A stretch of 64,000 nt of DNA from Algoriphagus aquimarinus. Lineage in GTDB: Bacteria; Bacteroidota; Bacteroidia; Cytophagales; Cyclobacteriaceae. The notes beneath the pieces were generated by a model that saw only the letters and a list, made by a program, of their open reading frames with translations, ran no database searches and was not told the origin of the DNA. Position 1 is the stretch's first letter. Every line of letters begins with the position of its first letter. Positions 16,383-25,279 of this stretch are shown piece after piece. The stretch covers positions 62,001 to 126,000 of the forward strand of contig NZ_FOKK01000006.1 in NCBI RefSeq assembly GCF_900112005.1, read 5' to 3'. Position numbers and translations under genes: made by a program.

Positions 16383-16901
16383 TTAGCGCGGCATTTCTGC
16401 TTCTTCCATTACCGCTGCTGCTTGCTGTAATTCCATGAGCGCAAGTGTCAAAGGAGTGCTATCCCAATAGCCATAGGCTTTTACGATTTTTCCATCTACA
16501 AACTGGGACGTGATATGTATTGGCATTTCAAAAGTTTCGCCACTTGCTGCGATTGTCCCTTTCCATAAACCCCAGAAATTTACCCATGTTTCCCCTTCAT
16601 CTGTCTCTACCATCTCAAGCTCTTCTTTATCTCGTACGAATGAGTAAGAGGATAGTGGCTCAATTGACAGTTTTTGGCCAGCGATGATTTCTTGGATAGA
16701 GGAAGGATTATTTTCTGTAGTATTAAAAAATATGGTCGCTCCATCTGCATAGTGAGCTGCATATTCATCCCATTCTCCATTGACATAATTTCCGATTATG
16801 GATTTGACAGTGTCTATCTCCGGTGACTGTTGTGTATAGCGGGATTTGGTAGTGCATCCAATTGTGAGTAGGAGCAATCCAAGGAAAAATACATTTTTCA
16901 T
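16383..16901 (-). CDS. NTF2-like (SnoaL-type) lipoprotein
   Basis: I start at the ATG at 16901 because it opens a lipoprotein signal (MKNVFFLGLLLLTIGCTT); the longer frame adds 22 residues with no function. The result is 172 residues. The mature part matches the NTF2-like cone fold: YVNGEWDEYAAHYADGATIF near 45, WVNFWGLWKGTI near 112 and FVDGKIVKAYGYWDSTPL near 140. Such domains bind small molecules or act as enzymes; no specific activity can be read from this one. It is divergent from the histidine kinase gene, with about 190 bases between the starts. Confidence 0.75.
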   Translation of the reverse strand: MKNVFFLGLLLLTIGCTTKSRYTQQSPEIDTVKSIIGNYVNGEWDEYAAHYADGATIFFNTTENNPSSIQEIIAGQKLSIEPLSSYSFVRDKEELEMVETDEGETWVNFWGLWKGTIAASGETFEMPIHITSQFVDGKIVKAYGYWDSTPLTLALMELQQAAAVMEEAEMPR

Positions 16902-17093
16902 AAGTGTAGTATATAAAATGTGAAACTTCAGAATTGTCTTTAATCCTAGTAAGTTGTACTTCTTCAAGCATTGTTAAAAATGAATTGGTATGAACGTATG
17001 CTATTACTGTCCGGTCTACCGAAAATATTTCCCAGAGGTTATTTTAAATACAAAAAATTGATCTTCAAGTCTATCTTATTACTACATTTAGAG

Positions 17094-19040
17094 ATGAGGA
17101 ATTTTTTTTTCGTAAGTATTTTTTTGATTTCCACCGCAGGGTTTGCGCAAATCCAAGTGGTAAATGGATTTTTCCAATATCAAGAGGTCTTTGTAGAAAC
17201 TGATGATTTTCAATCGGATTACCTTGAGAAATTGGAAAATGCTACCTCAGAAATGCAAAGAGATTCTATTCTTAGATTGAAAGTTTTAAATGATCTGGGG
17301 TACTATTATCATACCCGAAATCTCAATTTAGCACTGGAATACATAGTGCAGGGTTTAGAAGAGGCTAGAGCATTAGGAGATGAGTATTGGGAAGGCAAAC
17401 TGATGGTTTCTCAAGGAGCTGTATTGCTCCGAATGGAGGAGTTGGAGTTGGCGGAGTATGTATTGAACGAAGCTATTCTCAAAATTCCAGAGAGCGAATC
17501 TTGGTTATTGTATACCAACTTGGGATATGTATACGAGCGAAAAGGAATGCTCGGAGAAGCTTTTGTCTACGCTTCTAAAACACTTAAGATCGGAGAAAAG
17601 TATGGAGACGCTAAAGCTGTCGCTATGGCGTATTCAGACATGAGTAACCTTTTTTGGAAGCAAGGTAAGTTTGACGCGGCGTTGAATTACGGGCTGAAAT
17701 CACTCGAGATATTTGAAGAAAGGGGACTCAAGGATCTGGATTATGACTTTACGCTGCATTTAGTCGGGCAGTACATGGTCGATTTGGATAGGCCAAAGGA
17801 TGCGTTGGAGTACTTCCAGCATTCCGTGCAATTGGGAGAGCGCTATGGTTTTTATAATAATCTGAGCGATACTTTTATTGCACTCGCCAATCTACAGTCT
17901 AAAATGGAGAACTATTCGGAAGCGAATATCTCAGGTTTAGAAGCACTTCGGTATGCAGAGTTGCTCGATAATGAATTTATGATTATGCGTTCATATTTGG
18001 CTTTGGGAAAAGTTAGTAATGCGTCGAGAGATTTCTTAAGGGCATCCAATTATTTGGAGACTAGTATTATTGAAGCAACTGAGAACTTTGGTGATAAATT
18101 TTATTTGAGTTTGGTCTATGAGGAGTTGAGTAAAGCGTATGAGGGGTCCGGATCATTTCAACAAGCACTTATTGCAACAAGGAAATCTGATCAACTCCGG
18201 AGGGATGTTTTTACTGCGGAGGCTGAGGAGCAAATATCCTTGATGCAGACGCAGATGGAAGTAGCCCAAAAGGAAAATACCATTAAACTTCAGGAGGCTG
18301 ACTTGAGCAGAAAAAGGATTCTAGAGGTATTCTATCTGACACTTGCTGGAACTCTAGTCGTCTTTTTATTTCTGCTTTATAGAGTCTTCTTACGCAAAAA
18401 GAAGTACAGCACATTGTTGGAAAAGAAGAATGAGGAGAAAGAATTTCTTCTGAAGGAAATACACCATCGCGTAAAAAACAATCTAGAAACAATCTCAAGC
18501 TTGCTTACGCTTCAGATTGCTAAAATTGATGATCCAAAGTTCAAGCAAGTGATGGAGGAAACTTATACCAGAGTGCAAAGCATGGGAATGATTCACCTTA
18601 GTTTGTACAAAGAAGGAAACTTAAAACAAGTAGAGATGAAAGCATTTTTTGAAGCCTTAGGTAGATTTATCTTGGATACTTTTGATGCAGAAGATAGGAT
18701 TGATTTTTCTACAGAAATGAGCTCTTTGGAATTGGACGTGGATGTAGCTATTCCAATTGGGCTCATAGTAAATGAACTGATATCCAATTCTCTCAAATAT
18801 GCTTTCCCTCAACAGGATTCAGGTCAAATTTGTGTTAGCTTGAATGAACGAAATGGCAATCTTATCTTGAAAGTTTCTGACAATGGCGTCGGGATCATGG
18901 AAAATTCCACGACAAAGGGTACTGGCTTTGGTAGCGAGTTAATTAGTCTACTAACACGTCAATTGGATGGGGAAATGACCTTGGTGAATAACTCAGGAAC
19001 TGCATTTTCTTTTGAATTTTTACTTAATAGAGCAGCATGA
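17094..19040 (+). CDS. TPR-containing sensor histidine kinase (HisKA_2 type)
   Basis: The start at 17094 begins a signal peptide (MRNFFFVSIFLISTAGFAQ); the frame is open 41 codons further up but without coding character. 648 residues. After the signal come tetratricopeptide repeats (about 50-400; e.g. WLLYTNLGYVYERKGMLGEA), a transmembrane segment near 409-431 (FYLTLAGTLVVFLFLLY), a HisKA_2 dimerisation helix KEIHHRVKNNLETIS with the phospho-accepting His at 457/458, and an ATPase domain with NELISNSLKYAF and DNGVGI. The sensor part would be periplasmic. It overlaps the response regulator gene by four bases (ATGA), so the pair is a two-component system; the signal is unknown. Confidence 0.92.
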   Translation: MRNFFFVSIFLISTAGFAQIQVVNGFFQYQEVFVETDDFQSDYLEKLENATSEMQRDSILRLKVLNDLGYYYHTRNLNLALEYIVQGLEEARALGDEYWEGKLMVSQGAVLLRMEELELAEYVLNEAILKIPESESWLLYTNLGYVYERKGMLGEAFVYASKTLKIGEKYGDAKAVAMAYSDMSNLFWKQGKFDAALNYGLKSLEIFEERGLKDLDYDFTLHLVGQYMVDLDRPKDALEYFQHSVQLGERYGFYNNLSDTFIALANLQSKMENYSEANISGLEALRYAELLDNEFMIMRSYLALGKVSNASRDFLRASNYLETSIIEATENFGDKFYLSLVYEELSKAYEGSGSFQQALIATRKSDQLRRDVFTAEAEEQISLMQTQMEVAQKENTIKLQEADLSRKRILEVFYLTLAGTLVVFLFLLYRVFLRKKKYSTLLEKKNEEKEFLLKEIHHRVKNNLETISSLLTLQIAKIDDPKFKQVMEETYTRVQSMGMIHLSLYKEGNLKQVEMKAFFEALGRFILDTFDAEDRIDFSTEMSSLELDVDVAIPIGLIVNELISNSLKYAFPQQDSGQICVSLNERNGNLILKVSDNGVGIMENSTTKGTGFGSELISLLTRQLDGEMTLVNNSGTAFSFEFLLNRAA

Positions 19041-19768
19041 GTGCAACTAGAATTCTGATTGTAGAGGATGATATGATAATTGCAGCGAATATCAGCTTGC
19101 AGTTAAGTAATCTTGGTTATGAAGTCACTGGAATAGAGACCAAAGCAGAAGAGGCAGTGCATCATGCACTGGAGACTAAGCCGGATATTATTTTGATGGA
19201 TATTCAGCTGAAAGGGAAATCCAGTGGGATTGATGCTGCACATGAAATACATAAGTTTCTCGATATTCCATTGATATTCCTGACTGCAAACGAGGATGAT
19301 GCTACTTTTCAAAAAGCTAAAGAGACACACCCTTTTGCTTTTATTTCCAAGCCTTTTACCAAGCAGAATCTAGAAAGAACAATAGCTTTGGTAGAAGAAA
19401 GGATTAAGGAAAGCCCTACAGATATTTCCTCAATGGAATCATCAGTAACTGCTCATGAGGACAGGATTTTTATAAGAAATCAAAATAGGTTGATCAAGAT
19501 TATGCTTGAGGATATTCTTTGGGTGGAGGCCGAAAGGAATTATTGTAAAATTATCACTGCTCAACAGTCGTATCTTATAGTAAGTCCTCTGAATAAGCTT
19601 TGTGAAAAAATAGACCAAAGGTTATTTATTCGAATTCACAGATCCTTTATGGTCAACTTCTCAAAACTTGATGCTGTGGCAGATTCTCATGTAGAGCTCA
19701 ATGGGAGACTTATTCCTATAGGAAAGCAATACAAAGACGAACTCTATAGCTTGATGAAAAAGGTTTGA
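19037..19768 (+). CDS. LytTR-family response regulator
   Basis: 243 residues. The receiver domain (1-125) has the acidic pair near 11-12 (VEDDMII), the phospho-acceptor Asp55 in ILMDIQL, Thr in FLTAN and Lys in ISKPF. The LytTR DNA-binding domain fills about 145-240, with EDILWVEAERNYCKI and LFIRIHRSFMVN. The start overlaps the kinase stop, indicating translational coupling. The targets could be the surrounding propeller lipoprotein genes, but no repeated operator was identified upstream of them, so this is only inference from position. Confidence 0.93.
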   Translation: MSATRILIVEDDMIIAANISLQLSNLGYEVTGIETKAEEAVHHALETKPDIILMDIQLKGKSSGIDAAHEIHKFLDIPLIFLTANEDDATFQKAKETHPFAFISKPFTKQNLERTIALVEERIKESPTDISSMESSVTAHEDRIFIRNQNRLIKIMLEDILWVEAERNYCKIITAQQSYLIVSPLNKLCEKIDQRLFIRIHRSFMVNFSKLDAVADSHVELNGRLIPIGKQYKDELYSLMKKV

Positions 19769-19910
19769 TTTTTTTGGTTGAAAAATAACGTGTCAGTCCT
19801 GCGCTGAATGATGATAGATGTTAAAAGTTTCTGGCTGATGCACACCTATGTTCTTAGGAACTTGATTAAACTGGCTAATTTGTTTAGAGGAAGAGCTTAG
19901 CTAATGTGGC

Positions 19911-21011
19911 TTATCGATACCTAAGTTGAAAAACAAATTTTGATTCCTTATCTGAACTCAGATGCATTCTTTCAATAGATGGGATTTTCCTATTGTTGAG
20001 ATAGTAGAATTTTTCAATGACTTCTTGCTCGCTCCAGTACCAAGCTTGATTACCTGAGTTGCCTGAAAAAGTGATGGTGGAAGGTGTACTCATTAGGTCA
20101 TTCTTGATTTGATCCATGTAGATCATTTCCATGGTGTTGAGGTCTACCTGCAAATACCCATTCTTTTTCTTAAACCTAATTGAAAATAAGAACTCTGTAT
20201 CAGAAAGTTTTACGCCATTTGATAGATTGTAAAAGTTCTCAAAAGTATTAGCGAAACGAAGTTTTTCCAATGGCTCCATATTCGCCAGTACATTTACATC
20301 GATGAATTGATTGTTGAAATCCATTTCCAGTTTTTCTAAGTTTTGATTTCTGTATATCCAGATATATGGATAAAAGGGGTTGTAGAAAACAAAGGATGAA
20401 TCATTGATAGGGATGAAAAAGTTGGTTCCGGAAAAGACTAGTTGGGTGCTTAGTTCTTCTGATGGAATAAGGGTGTTTATATAATCCATTTGATGTGAGT
20501 AATGGACAAGCCTTCCTTCTTCGGCATCTTCTCCTTGCCTCAATAAAAAAATACCTGCCTGATTAATCAAAAAGTTATTGCTAGGAATTGGAACATCCAT
20601 TTCACCAAGAGTCTCTAATTCTAATGAGAAGCGTAAAATTTTTTTACGAAAGCCATCAAGAACATAAACTGTGTCTTTGTATACAGAGAAGTCACTAATT
20701 TGACTCAAACCCATAGGTCCTTCTCCAATGTCATCCCGATAAGCTAGCTGAACTCCTGTCTGGTCAAACACGCGCAGGGATTTCATTAAGTTGAAATCAG
20801 AGATCAAAATATGAGAATCTGTAGTCACTAACTTATCAATCGAACCAATAGGCTCGTCACTTTGGAGAAGATTGGGTGAAATGGAGCTAAAGTATTTGGA
20901 TAGCTGAATAGGAGTGGATGATTTTCTTAGACGTATTTCAGTTGATTTTTCTTTGTTCGAAGAACAGGAAATGATGAATAGTATTAGAAAAAATAAGGAT
21001 AGGTTTTTCAT
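19911..21011 (-). CDS. Beta-propeller lipoprotein (6-bladed type), paralogue 4
   Basis: The ATG at 21011 starts a lipoprotein signal (MKNLSLFFLILFIISCSS), giving 366 residues. Strand-rich repeats with IDKLVTTDSHILISDF, SLRVFDQTGVQ and the GEGPMGLSQISDF motif place it in the same broad family as the three genes at 12384-16146, but its C-terminus is different and more diverged. It is separated from those by the two-component system. No enzyme motif is visible. Function unknown, likely envelope-located binding protein. Confidence 0.75.
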   Translation of the reverse strand: MKNLSLFFLILFIISCSSNKEKSTEIRLRKSSTPIQLSKYFSSISPNLLQSDEPIGSIDKLVTTDSHILISDFNLMKSLRVFDQTGVQLAYRDDIGEGPMGLSQISDFSVYKDTVYVLDGFRKKILRFSLELETLGEMDVPIPSNNFLINQAGIFLLRQGEDAEEGRLVHYSHQMDYINTLIPSEELSTQLVFSGTNFFIPINDSSFVFYNPFYPYIWIYRNQNLEKLEMDFNNQFIDVNVLANMEPLEKLRFANTFENFYNLSNGVKLSDTEFLFSIRFKKKNGYLQVDLNTMEMIYMDQIKNDLMSTPSTITFSGNSGNQAWYWSEQEVIEKFYYLNNRKIPSIERMHLSSDKESKFVFQLRYR

Positions 21012-21191
21012 ATGAAATAATACGAATTGATTTAAAATCTCCATTAGGAACTTATGGCAGAAGATTAATCCAAGGGTGGTAAACACCTCCAATGTTAATA
21101 TACCTGTAAAAAATCACTTCTGCTTTTCAATAAGTGTTAAATAGTTGGATCCAACTTCTGGATAAGTTGGTCAGCAGTCTTTGTTGAAAAA

Positions 21192-21224
21192 AATAACCCA
21201 GTCTGTATCAGGCAGACTGGGGTT
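21192..21224 (-). terminator. Rho-independent terminator after the secreted hydrolase gene
   Basis: AACCCAGTCTG (21195-21205) pairs with CAGACTGGGGTT (21213-21224) with a single bulge and a 7-base loop. On the minus strand a run of seven T follows. It lies 22 bases beyond the hydrolase stop. Confidence 0.8.
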
Positions 21225-21245
21225 GAATTTAAGCATTTGATTGAA

Positions 21246-22547
21246 TCAATTAGCCGATTTATGATCTAGCTCTAGGCCTACAGAAGTTCTAGGCTTAAAT
21301 CCAGGCCACTCTTTCTTTTCTGCATTTTCATCAACTACTAAATAGGATTTAAAGTCTTCTTTTCCTTTCAAGTGAACGCCTAGAAATGCAGTGACAAAGT
21401 GCTGGTTGATGTTATTCATTCTACGCATATCCCATACAGAATCTCCATATCTCAAATATTCGTCTATGCTTAAGTTCTTCTCAAGAGCTTCTGCTGGCGC
21501 AGGGTTTGGCGCTACATTGTGCCTAGCATTAATGTAGGTAAGCAGGTATCTGTCTGAGTTGACGGCCCCTTCATAAATAGCTTTAGTGCCATTTTCGTAT
21601 CCAGAGATATCATCCAAACTTCCTGCTATAAAGAGGGAAGGGATTTTGATGCCGGCTAAGCCTTCTGCATTCCAAACGCCACGTTGCATGCCCCATGGGG
21701 CAAAAGCTACGATAACCTTGATTCTAGGATCTATGGATGCCTCAAACTCTGGGTTTCCCATAGTTCGCTTTAGTAAGGCTTTGCTTCCACTGGACATAGA
21801 GCCAAATAATTGAGCTGCCTGAGGACTGTATCCTGCACCAGCCACATTAACTGCCCCATAGCCACCCATAGAATAACCGATCAAAGCGGTGTTGTCCGAG
21901 TCTACTAAATTCTTTAAAAAGGTATCGTTCTGTTGTGAAAGTCTTGCCATTTCATCGAGAACAAAGAGATCATCAAGCGACCTGTTTAGAAGGGTGCTTT
22001 GGAATCCACCAGCGTCTCTAAAAGTTGCTTCTGTGTGATCTATTGCCACTACTACATAGCCTTTGGAAGCAAGGTTCTCTGTGAGGTAAGTCATCAAATA
22101 CCTAGAACCTGTGTATCCATGAGACACGATCACCAATGGAAAAGAACCATCCGCGGTGACAGGTTTTGCATTTCTTGTTGCTCTACCGAGAAAAGTGAAA
22201 GGAATAAGAGGTCTGGTAGGTGAACCATTTTGGCCCATTACTTCATCATAAGAAATCAAATCTGTAGAACCTGCTGCTGCAGGATACCAGATTTCTACTT
22301 TCAATGGTCGATTGTAAAGTGAATCTGCACCTTTACCATAATTAAGAATGTCGAGCTGATTTTTATTAACTAAATCCATGGTCTGTACACCCACAGCGTA
22401 CTCGCCTCGAGCTGCCAATTCCGGTGCGTCAGGCAAAGGATCTCCGTACACAAAGGGATTGGTGGGGGACTGTCCAAAGCTAATGGATAAAGTACTAATG
22501 AAAAGGATGGATGATAGAATCGATACTAGGAGTCGGTTTTTAATCAT
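21246..22547 (-). CDS. Secreted alpha/beta hydrolase (dienelactone / PAF-acetylhydrolase-like)
   Basis: 433 residues with an N-terminal signal peptide (LLVSILSSILFISTLSISFG). The hydrolase fold is recognisable from EIWYPAAAG near 89, FPLVIVSHGYTGSR near 138, YVVVAIDHTEAT, the nucleophile elbow ALIGYSMGGYGAV near 223, and a possible His in NARHNVAPNPAP near 344. It is probably exported to the periplasm. Similar proteins hydrolyse short esters or phospholipid side chains, but the substrate cannot be inferred here. It is a single-gene unit with its own terminator. Confidence 0.82.
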   Translation of the reverse strand: MIKNRLLVSILSSILFISTLSISFGQSPTNPFVYGDPLPDAPELAARGEYAVGVQTMDLVNKNQLDILNYGKGADSLYNRPLKVEIWYPAAAGSTDLISYDEVMGQNGSPTRPLIPFTFLGRATRNAKPVTADGSFPLVIVSHGYTGSRYLMTYLTENLASKGYVVVAIDHTEATFRDAGGFQSTLLNRSLDDLFVLDEMARLSQQNDTFLKNLVDSDNTALIGYSMGGYGAVNVAGAGYSPQAAQLFGSMSSGSKALLKRTMGNPEFEASIDPRIKVIVAFAPWGMQRGVWNAEGLAGIKIPSLFIAGSLDDISGYENGTKAIYEGAVNSDRYLLTYINARHNVAPNPAPAEALEKNLSIDEYLRYGDSVWDMRRMNNINQHFVTAFLGVHLKGKEDFKSYLVVDENAEKKEWPGFKPRTSVGLELDHKSAN

Positions 22548-22681
22548 TTGGGGTCTTTGTTTAGGTTTACTGCTTCAAGATAAGAAATCCTTTCCTAAAC
22601 CGTGATCAGTGTACACAAAGACCATTTTATGTGGTTTGATTTCGGTGGTTGATACTAGATATTTTGATTTATCTTCAACCC

Positions 22682-23134
22682 ATGATCACATTCACGCGCA
22701 CAGATTCTTCTAATCCTGATTTTATAGCTCTGGTAAAGTTGCTGGATGCCTATCTAGCAGAGAAGGACGGACGGGAGCATGACTTTTACAACCAATTCAA
22801 TACGATTGTAAAGTTAAATAACGTGGTAGTTTGCTCTGAAAATGGAGCTCCTGTAGCTTGTGGCGCGATCAAGGAATTTGATGAGGATACTATGGAAGTG
22901 AAGCGCATGTTTACCAAGCCTGAGGCTAGGGGAAAGGGTTTTGCTTCCCATGTATTGACTCACTTGGAAGAGTGGGCTGCCGAACTAGGCTATAAAAATT
23001 GTGTGCTCGAAACTGGCAAAAGGCAGGTAGAAGCTGTAGCCCTATATAAAAACAAAGGCTATTCCATCATCCCGAATTATGCGCAATACATAGGGATTGA
23101 GAATAGCGTATGTTTTCGAAAAGAGTTGAAATGA
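22682..23134 (+). CDS. GNAT-family N-acetyltransferase
   Basis: Starting at the ATG at 22682 the protein has 150 residues, a single GNAT domain. The acetyl-CoA binding segment is RMFTKPEARGKGFASHVLTH (about 82-101), matching the R/Q-x-x-G-x-G/A pattern; LGYKNCVLETGKRQVEAVAL and YKNKGYSIIPNY form the C-terminal half. The acceptor is unknown. The 11 extra upstream codons of the longer frame have no coding character. A dispersed repeat follows the stop. Confidence 0.88.
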   Translation: MITFTRTDSSNPDFIALVKLLDAYLAEKDGREHDFYNQFNTIVKLNNVVVCSENGAPVACGAIKEFDEDTMEVKRMFTKPEARGKGFASHVLTHLEEWAAELGYKNCVLETGKRQVEAVALYKNKGYSIIPNYAQYIGIENSVCFRKELK

Positions 23135-23137
23135 GTT

Positions 23138-23245
23138 GTTTCCCGAAGATTGGCGCAGATAACTTACGCGGATCTTCTTAAAGATTCGTGAATTGTGTTG
23201 GATGATCGAAATTAAAATCTGAGAGAATCTGCGTGTTTTTTCAGC
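23138..23245 (+). repeat. Dispersed intergenic repeat, copy B (CGCAGAT type)
   Basis: GTTTCCCG, GCGCAGATAACTTACGCGG and GAATCTGCGTG in succession. The left half matches the minus strand of 3221-3268; the two arms GCAGAT / ATCTGC can pair. It occupies most of the gap between the convergent acetyltransferase and gldH genes. Confidence 0.5.
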
Positions 23246-23291
23246 GTATATCTGCAGGAAATAAATCACTATCCTAACCCAAATCAGTGAT

Positions 23292-23747
23292 TTACTTCAA
23301 AATCTTGATTCCCACTGCTTCTACCCCAGGTAATTGATCCTGTCGCATGTACTGCAAGAGCGTGATGCTTTTGGTGTTCTGATCAAATAGAAAAGGAAGT
23401 GTGTCGTAGCGTGTGTACGAATTACCAAATCCCTCTCCCAGAGGTTCGCCTGACTTCGGATCAAACAGCGTGATGTTTATCAGTTTATTGTCCAAAATCA
23501 GACCTGCCGAATCCTTAGAGATGATTCTCATGTAGCAGTTGGAAAAGGAATAATCCTCATTAAACTTCACTGCCACCAGATCCGGTGTATTGATCAGCTC
23601 TACCTCCTGAAGATCAAAAATAAGGCTGTCTGTGACGCCCCAATTTTGATTTGGCAAGCTTTTAAAATCCTCGTAAATGCGCCCGTCTGTGCAGGCTCCA
23701 CTTACGAGGATTAGTAATATAAGTAGGCAGTAATTTACCTTATTCAT
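23292..23747 (-). CDS. gldH: Gliding motility lipoprotein GldH
   Basis: 151 residues from the ATG at 23747. The long upstream extension of this frame is a shadow of the RicT gene. A lipoprotein signal ends in LILVSGACTDG. The mature domain (IYEDFKSLPNQNWGVTDSLI, then FNEDYSFSNCYMRI and FGNSYTRYDTLPFLF) fits the GldH family. In Flavobacterium johnsoniae GldH is needed for gliding and type IX secretion. The start overlaps the stop of the ricT gene by eight bases, a gene pair often seen in this phylum. A cell-surface or periplasmic lipoprotein location follows from the lipobox. Confidence 0.88.
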   Translation of the reverse strand: MNKVNYCLLILLILVSGACTDGRIYEDFKSLPNQNWGVTDSLIFDLQEVELINTPDLVAVKFNEDYSFSNCYMRIISKDSAGLILDNKLINITLFDPKSGEPLGEGFGNSYTRYDTLPFLFDQNTKSITLLQYMRQDQLPGVEAVGIKILK

Positions 23748-25236
23748 TCCCAGGTTTATTTGGATTAGGCCCTTGGTTTTTTCTTGGAGGGAATCTTTTC
23801 TTTCCCTGTGGTTTTGGAGCAGCATCTCCTGCATTAGCATTCCCGGTGTTCCCTTCAGTAGGTTTTGCCTTTTGCACATTTTGCCTTTTTGGCGCTTGAT
23901 TTTGTGCTTTTGCTTGCTGCGGCTGAGGTGCTGCTGGAGTCTGTCCTGTATTCGCATCAGGATTTCTCGGCTTATTTCTGTTTTTGTTATTTCTACGCTT
24001 TTTCGGCTGCTCTCCCGCAGGTTTCGGGTTTTGAGGAGCATTCTGTTTCGCCTCAGACTGAGCTGGTTTTGGAGCCGGTCTATTTGGATTCTGTTGGTTA
24101 CGGTTTTCCCCAGCAGTCCTGTTTTGTGGACGTGGCTTTTTCTTACGCTTTGGACTAGTGTTGGCAAACTTCTTATCCAAAAGCTCCAATTCCCGAGTAG
24201 ACTTAGCTGCTAGATCTTCGATCTCAGAAGCTTCGTTATAGGTAAGTGTAAAGACTTTAATGCCTTTCTCATTCAGTGCCTGAATCTCTTTCACTCGCTC
24301 GCAAGTGATGCTATGCCAGTCGTTGTCGTTATTGTAGCTGAACCACATCAGTTTACGGAAGATATCCGTTTTCTGAAGTTTGGCTGGGCCAGATTCAGTT
24401 TGAAGTGGGCGCTCCACGGCAGGGATATCTTTGATCGCATCCATGTAGGTGTCCAACTCGTAGTTTAGACAGCATTTTAGCCTTCCACACTGACCACTCA
24501 GTTTTCCTGGATTCAGGGAGAGATTCTGATATCTGGCAGCAGAAGTACTTACATTTTTGAAATCAACGAGCCAGGTAGAACAGCAAAGTTCTCGACCACA
24601 AACTCCTATTCCTCCAAGTCTACCAGCTTCCTGACGAAGACTAATTTGTCGCATTTCTACACGGATTCTGAATTCTCCCGCCAGTGCTTTGATCAATTCA
24701 CGGAAATCAACCCGATCATCGGCAGAGTAATAGAATGTAGCTTTAGAATTATCTGCCTGATATTCGATATCAGACATTTTCATTTTAAGCCCAAATTCAT
24801 CTACAATCTGACGACATCTATAGAGCGTAGGGATCTCTCTATTCTGAGCTTCACCCCATTTTTCCATGTCTTTTTGATTGGCGACACGGTATATTCTCAG
24901 GATTTCATCGTCATCCCTGATTTTTCTTTTCTGCATTTGCAGACGAACAAGTTCGCCCTGCAGCGACACATAGCCGATGTGATGTCCGTTTGGGACGTCC
25001 ACGACTACTGGATCACCAGTATTTAAGGCAAGAAAATCTACATTTCGGTAGTACTCTTTTCTTCCTCCTTTGAATTTTATTTCGACAATATCAAAGTTGT
25101 CCACCTCGGGAATTCCCATGTGAGATAGCCAATCAAAGACATTCATTTTATTACAATCACTCGTCCCGCAACTGCCGTTACTTTGGCAGCCTCCGGTTCC
25201 TCCTGAGGAGGTTGAGCATGTGCTACATCCAGACAT
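23740..25236 (-). CDS. ricT: PSP1-domain protein RicT (YaaT), with long low-complexity tail
   Basis: 498 residues. The N-terminus is Cys/Gly/Ser-rich (GCSTCSTSSGGTGGC). The PSP1 domain (about 45-290) has LQMQKRKIRDDDEILRIYRV, FYYSADDRVDFRELIKAL and two Cys clusters, GVCGRELCCSTW and GQCGRLKCCLNYE. In Bacillus subtilis YaaT forms the Fe-S Y-complex that affects RNA maturation; RicA and RicF partners are not in this window. Residues from about 365 onward are an Asn/Pro/Gln/Lys tail with almost no other residues, probably disordered. In this phylum the gene lies directly before gldH, as here. Confidence 0.88.
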   Translation of the reverse strand: MSGCSTCSTSSGGTGGCQSNGSCGTSDCNKMNVFDWLSHMGIPEVDNFDIVEIKFKGGRKEYYRNVDFLALNTGDPVVVDVPNGHHIGYVSLQGELVRLQMQKRKIRDDDEILRIYRVANQKDMEKWGEAQNREIPTLYRCRQIVDEFGLKMKMSDIEYQADNSKATFYYSADDRVDFRELIKALAGEFRIRVEMRQISLRQEAGRLGGIGVCGRELCCSTWLVDFKNVSTSAARYQNLSLNPGKLSGQCGRLKCCLNYELDTYMDAIKDIPAVERPLQTESGPAKLQKTDIFRKLMWFSYNNDNDWHSITCERVKEIQALNEKGIKVFTLTYNEASEIEDLAAKSTRELELLDKKFANTSPKRKKKPRPQNRTAGENRNQQNPNRPAPKPAQSEAKQNAPQNPKPAGEQPKKRRNNKNRNKPRNPDANTGQTPAAPQPQQAKAQNQAPKRQNVQKAKPTEGNTGNANAGDAAPKPQGKKRFPPRKNQGPNPNKPGNE

Positions 25237-25279
25237 AATATATAGACAGGGGCAAAGCCCTGGTTAGTTTTGGGTTTAA

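Noticed and set aside
23748..24167. N-terminal extension of the GldH frame
   Set aside because: This part is the wrong frame of ricT; a clear lipoprotein signal starts at 23747.
23865..25026. Plus-strand open frames within the RicT gene (97, 126 and 146 codons)
   Set aside because: They are shadows of the ricT low-complexity tail and PSP1 domain; no start context or family similarity.
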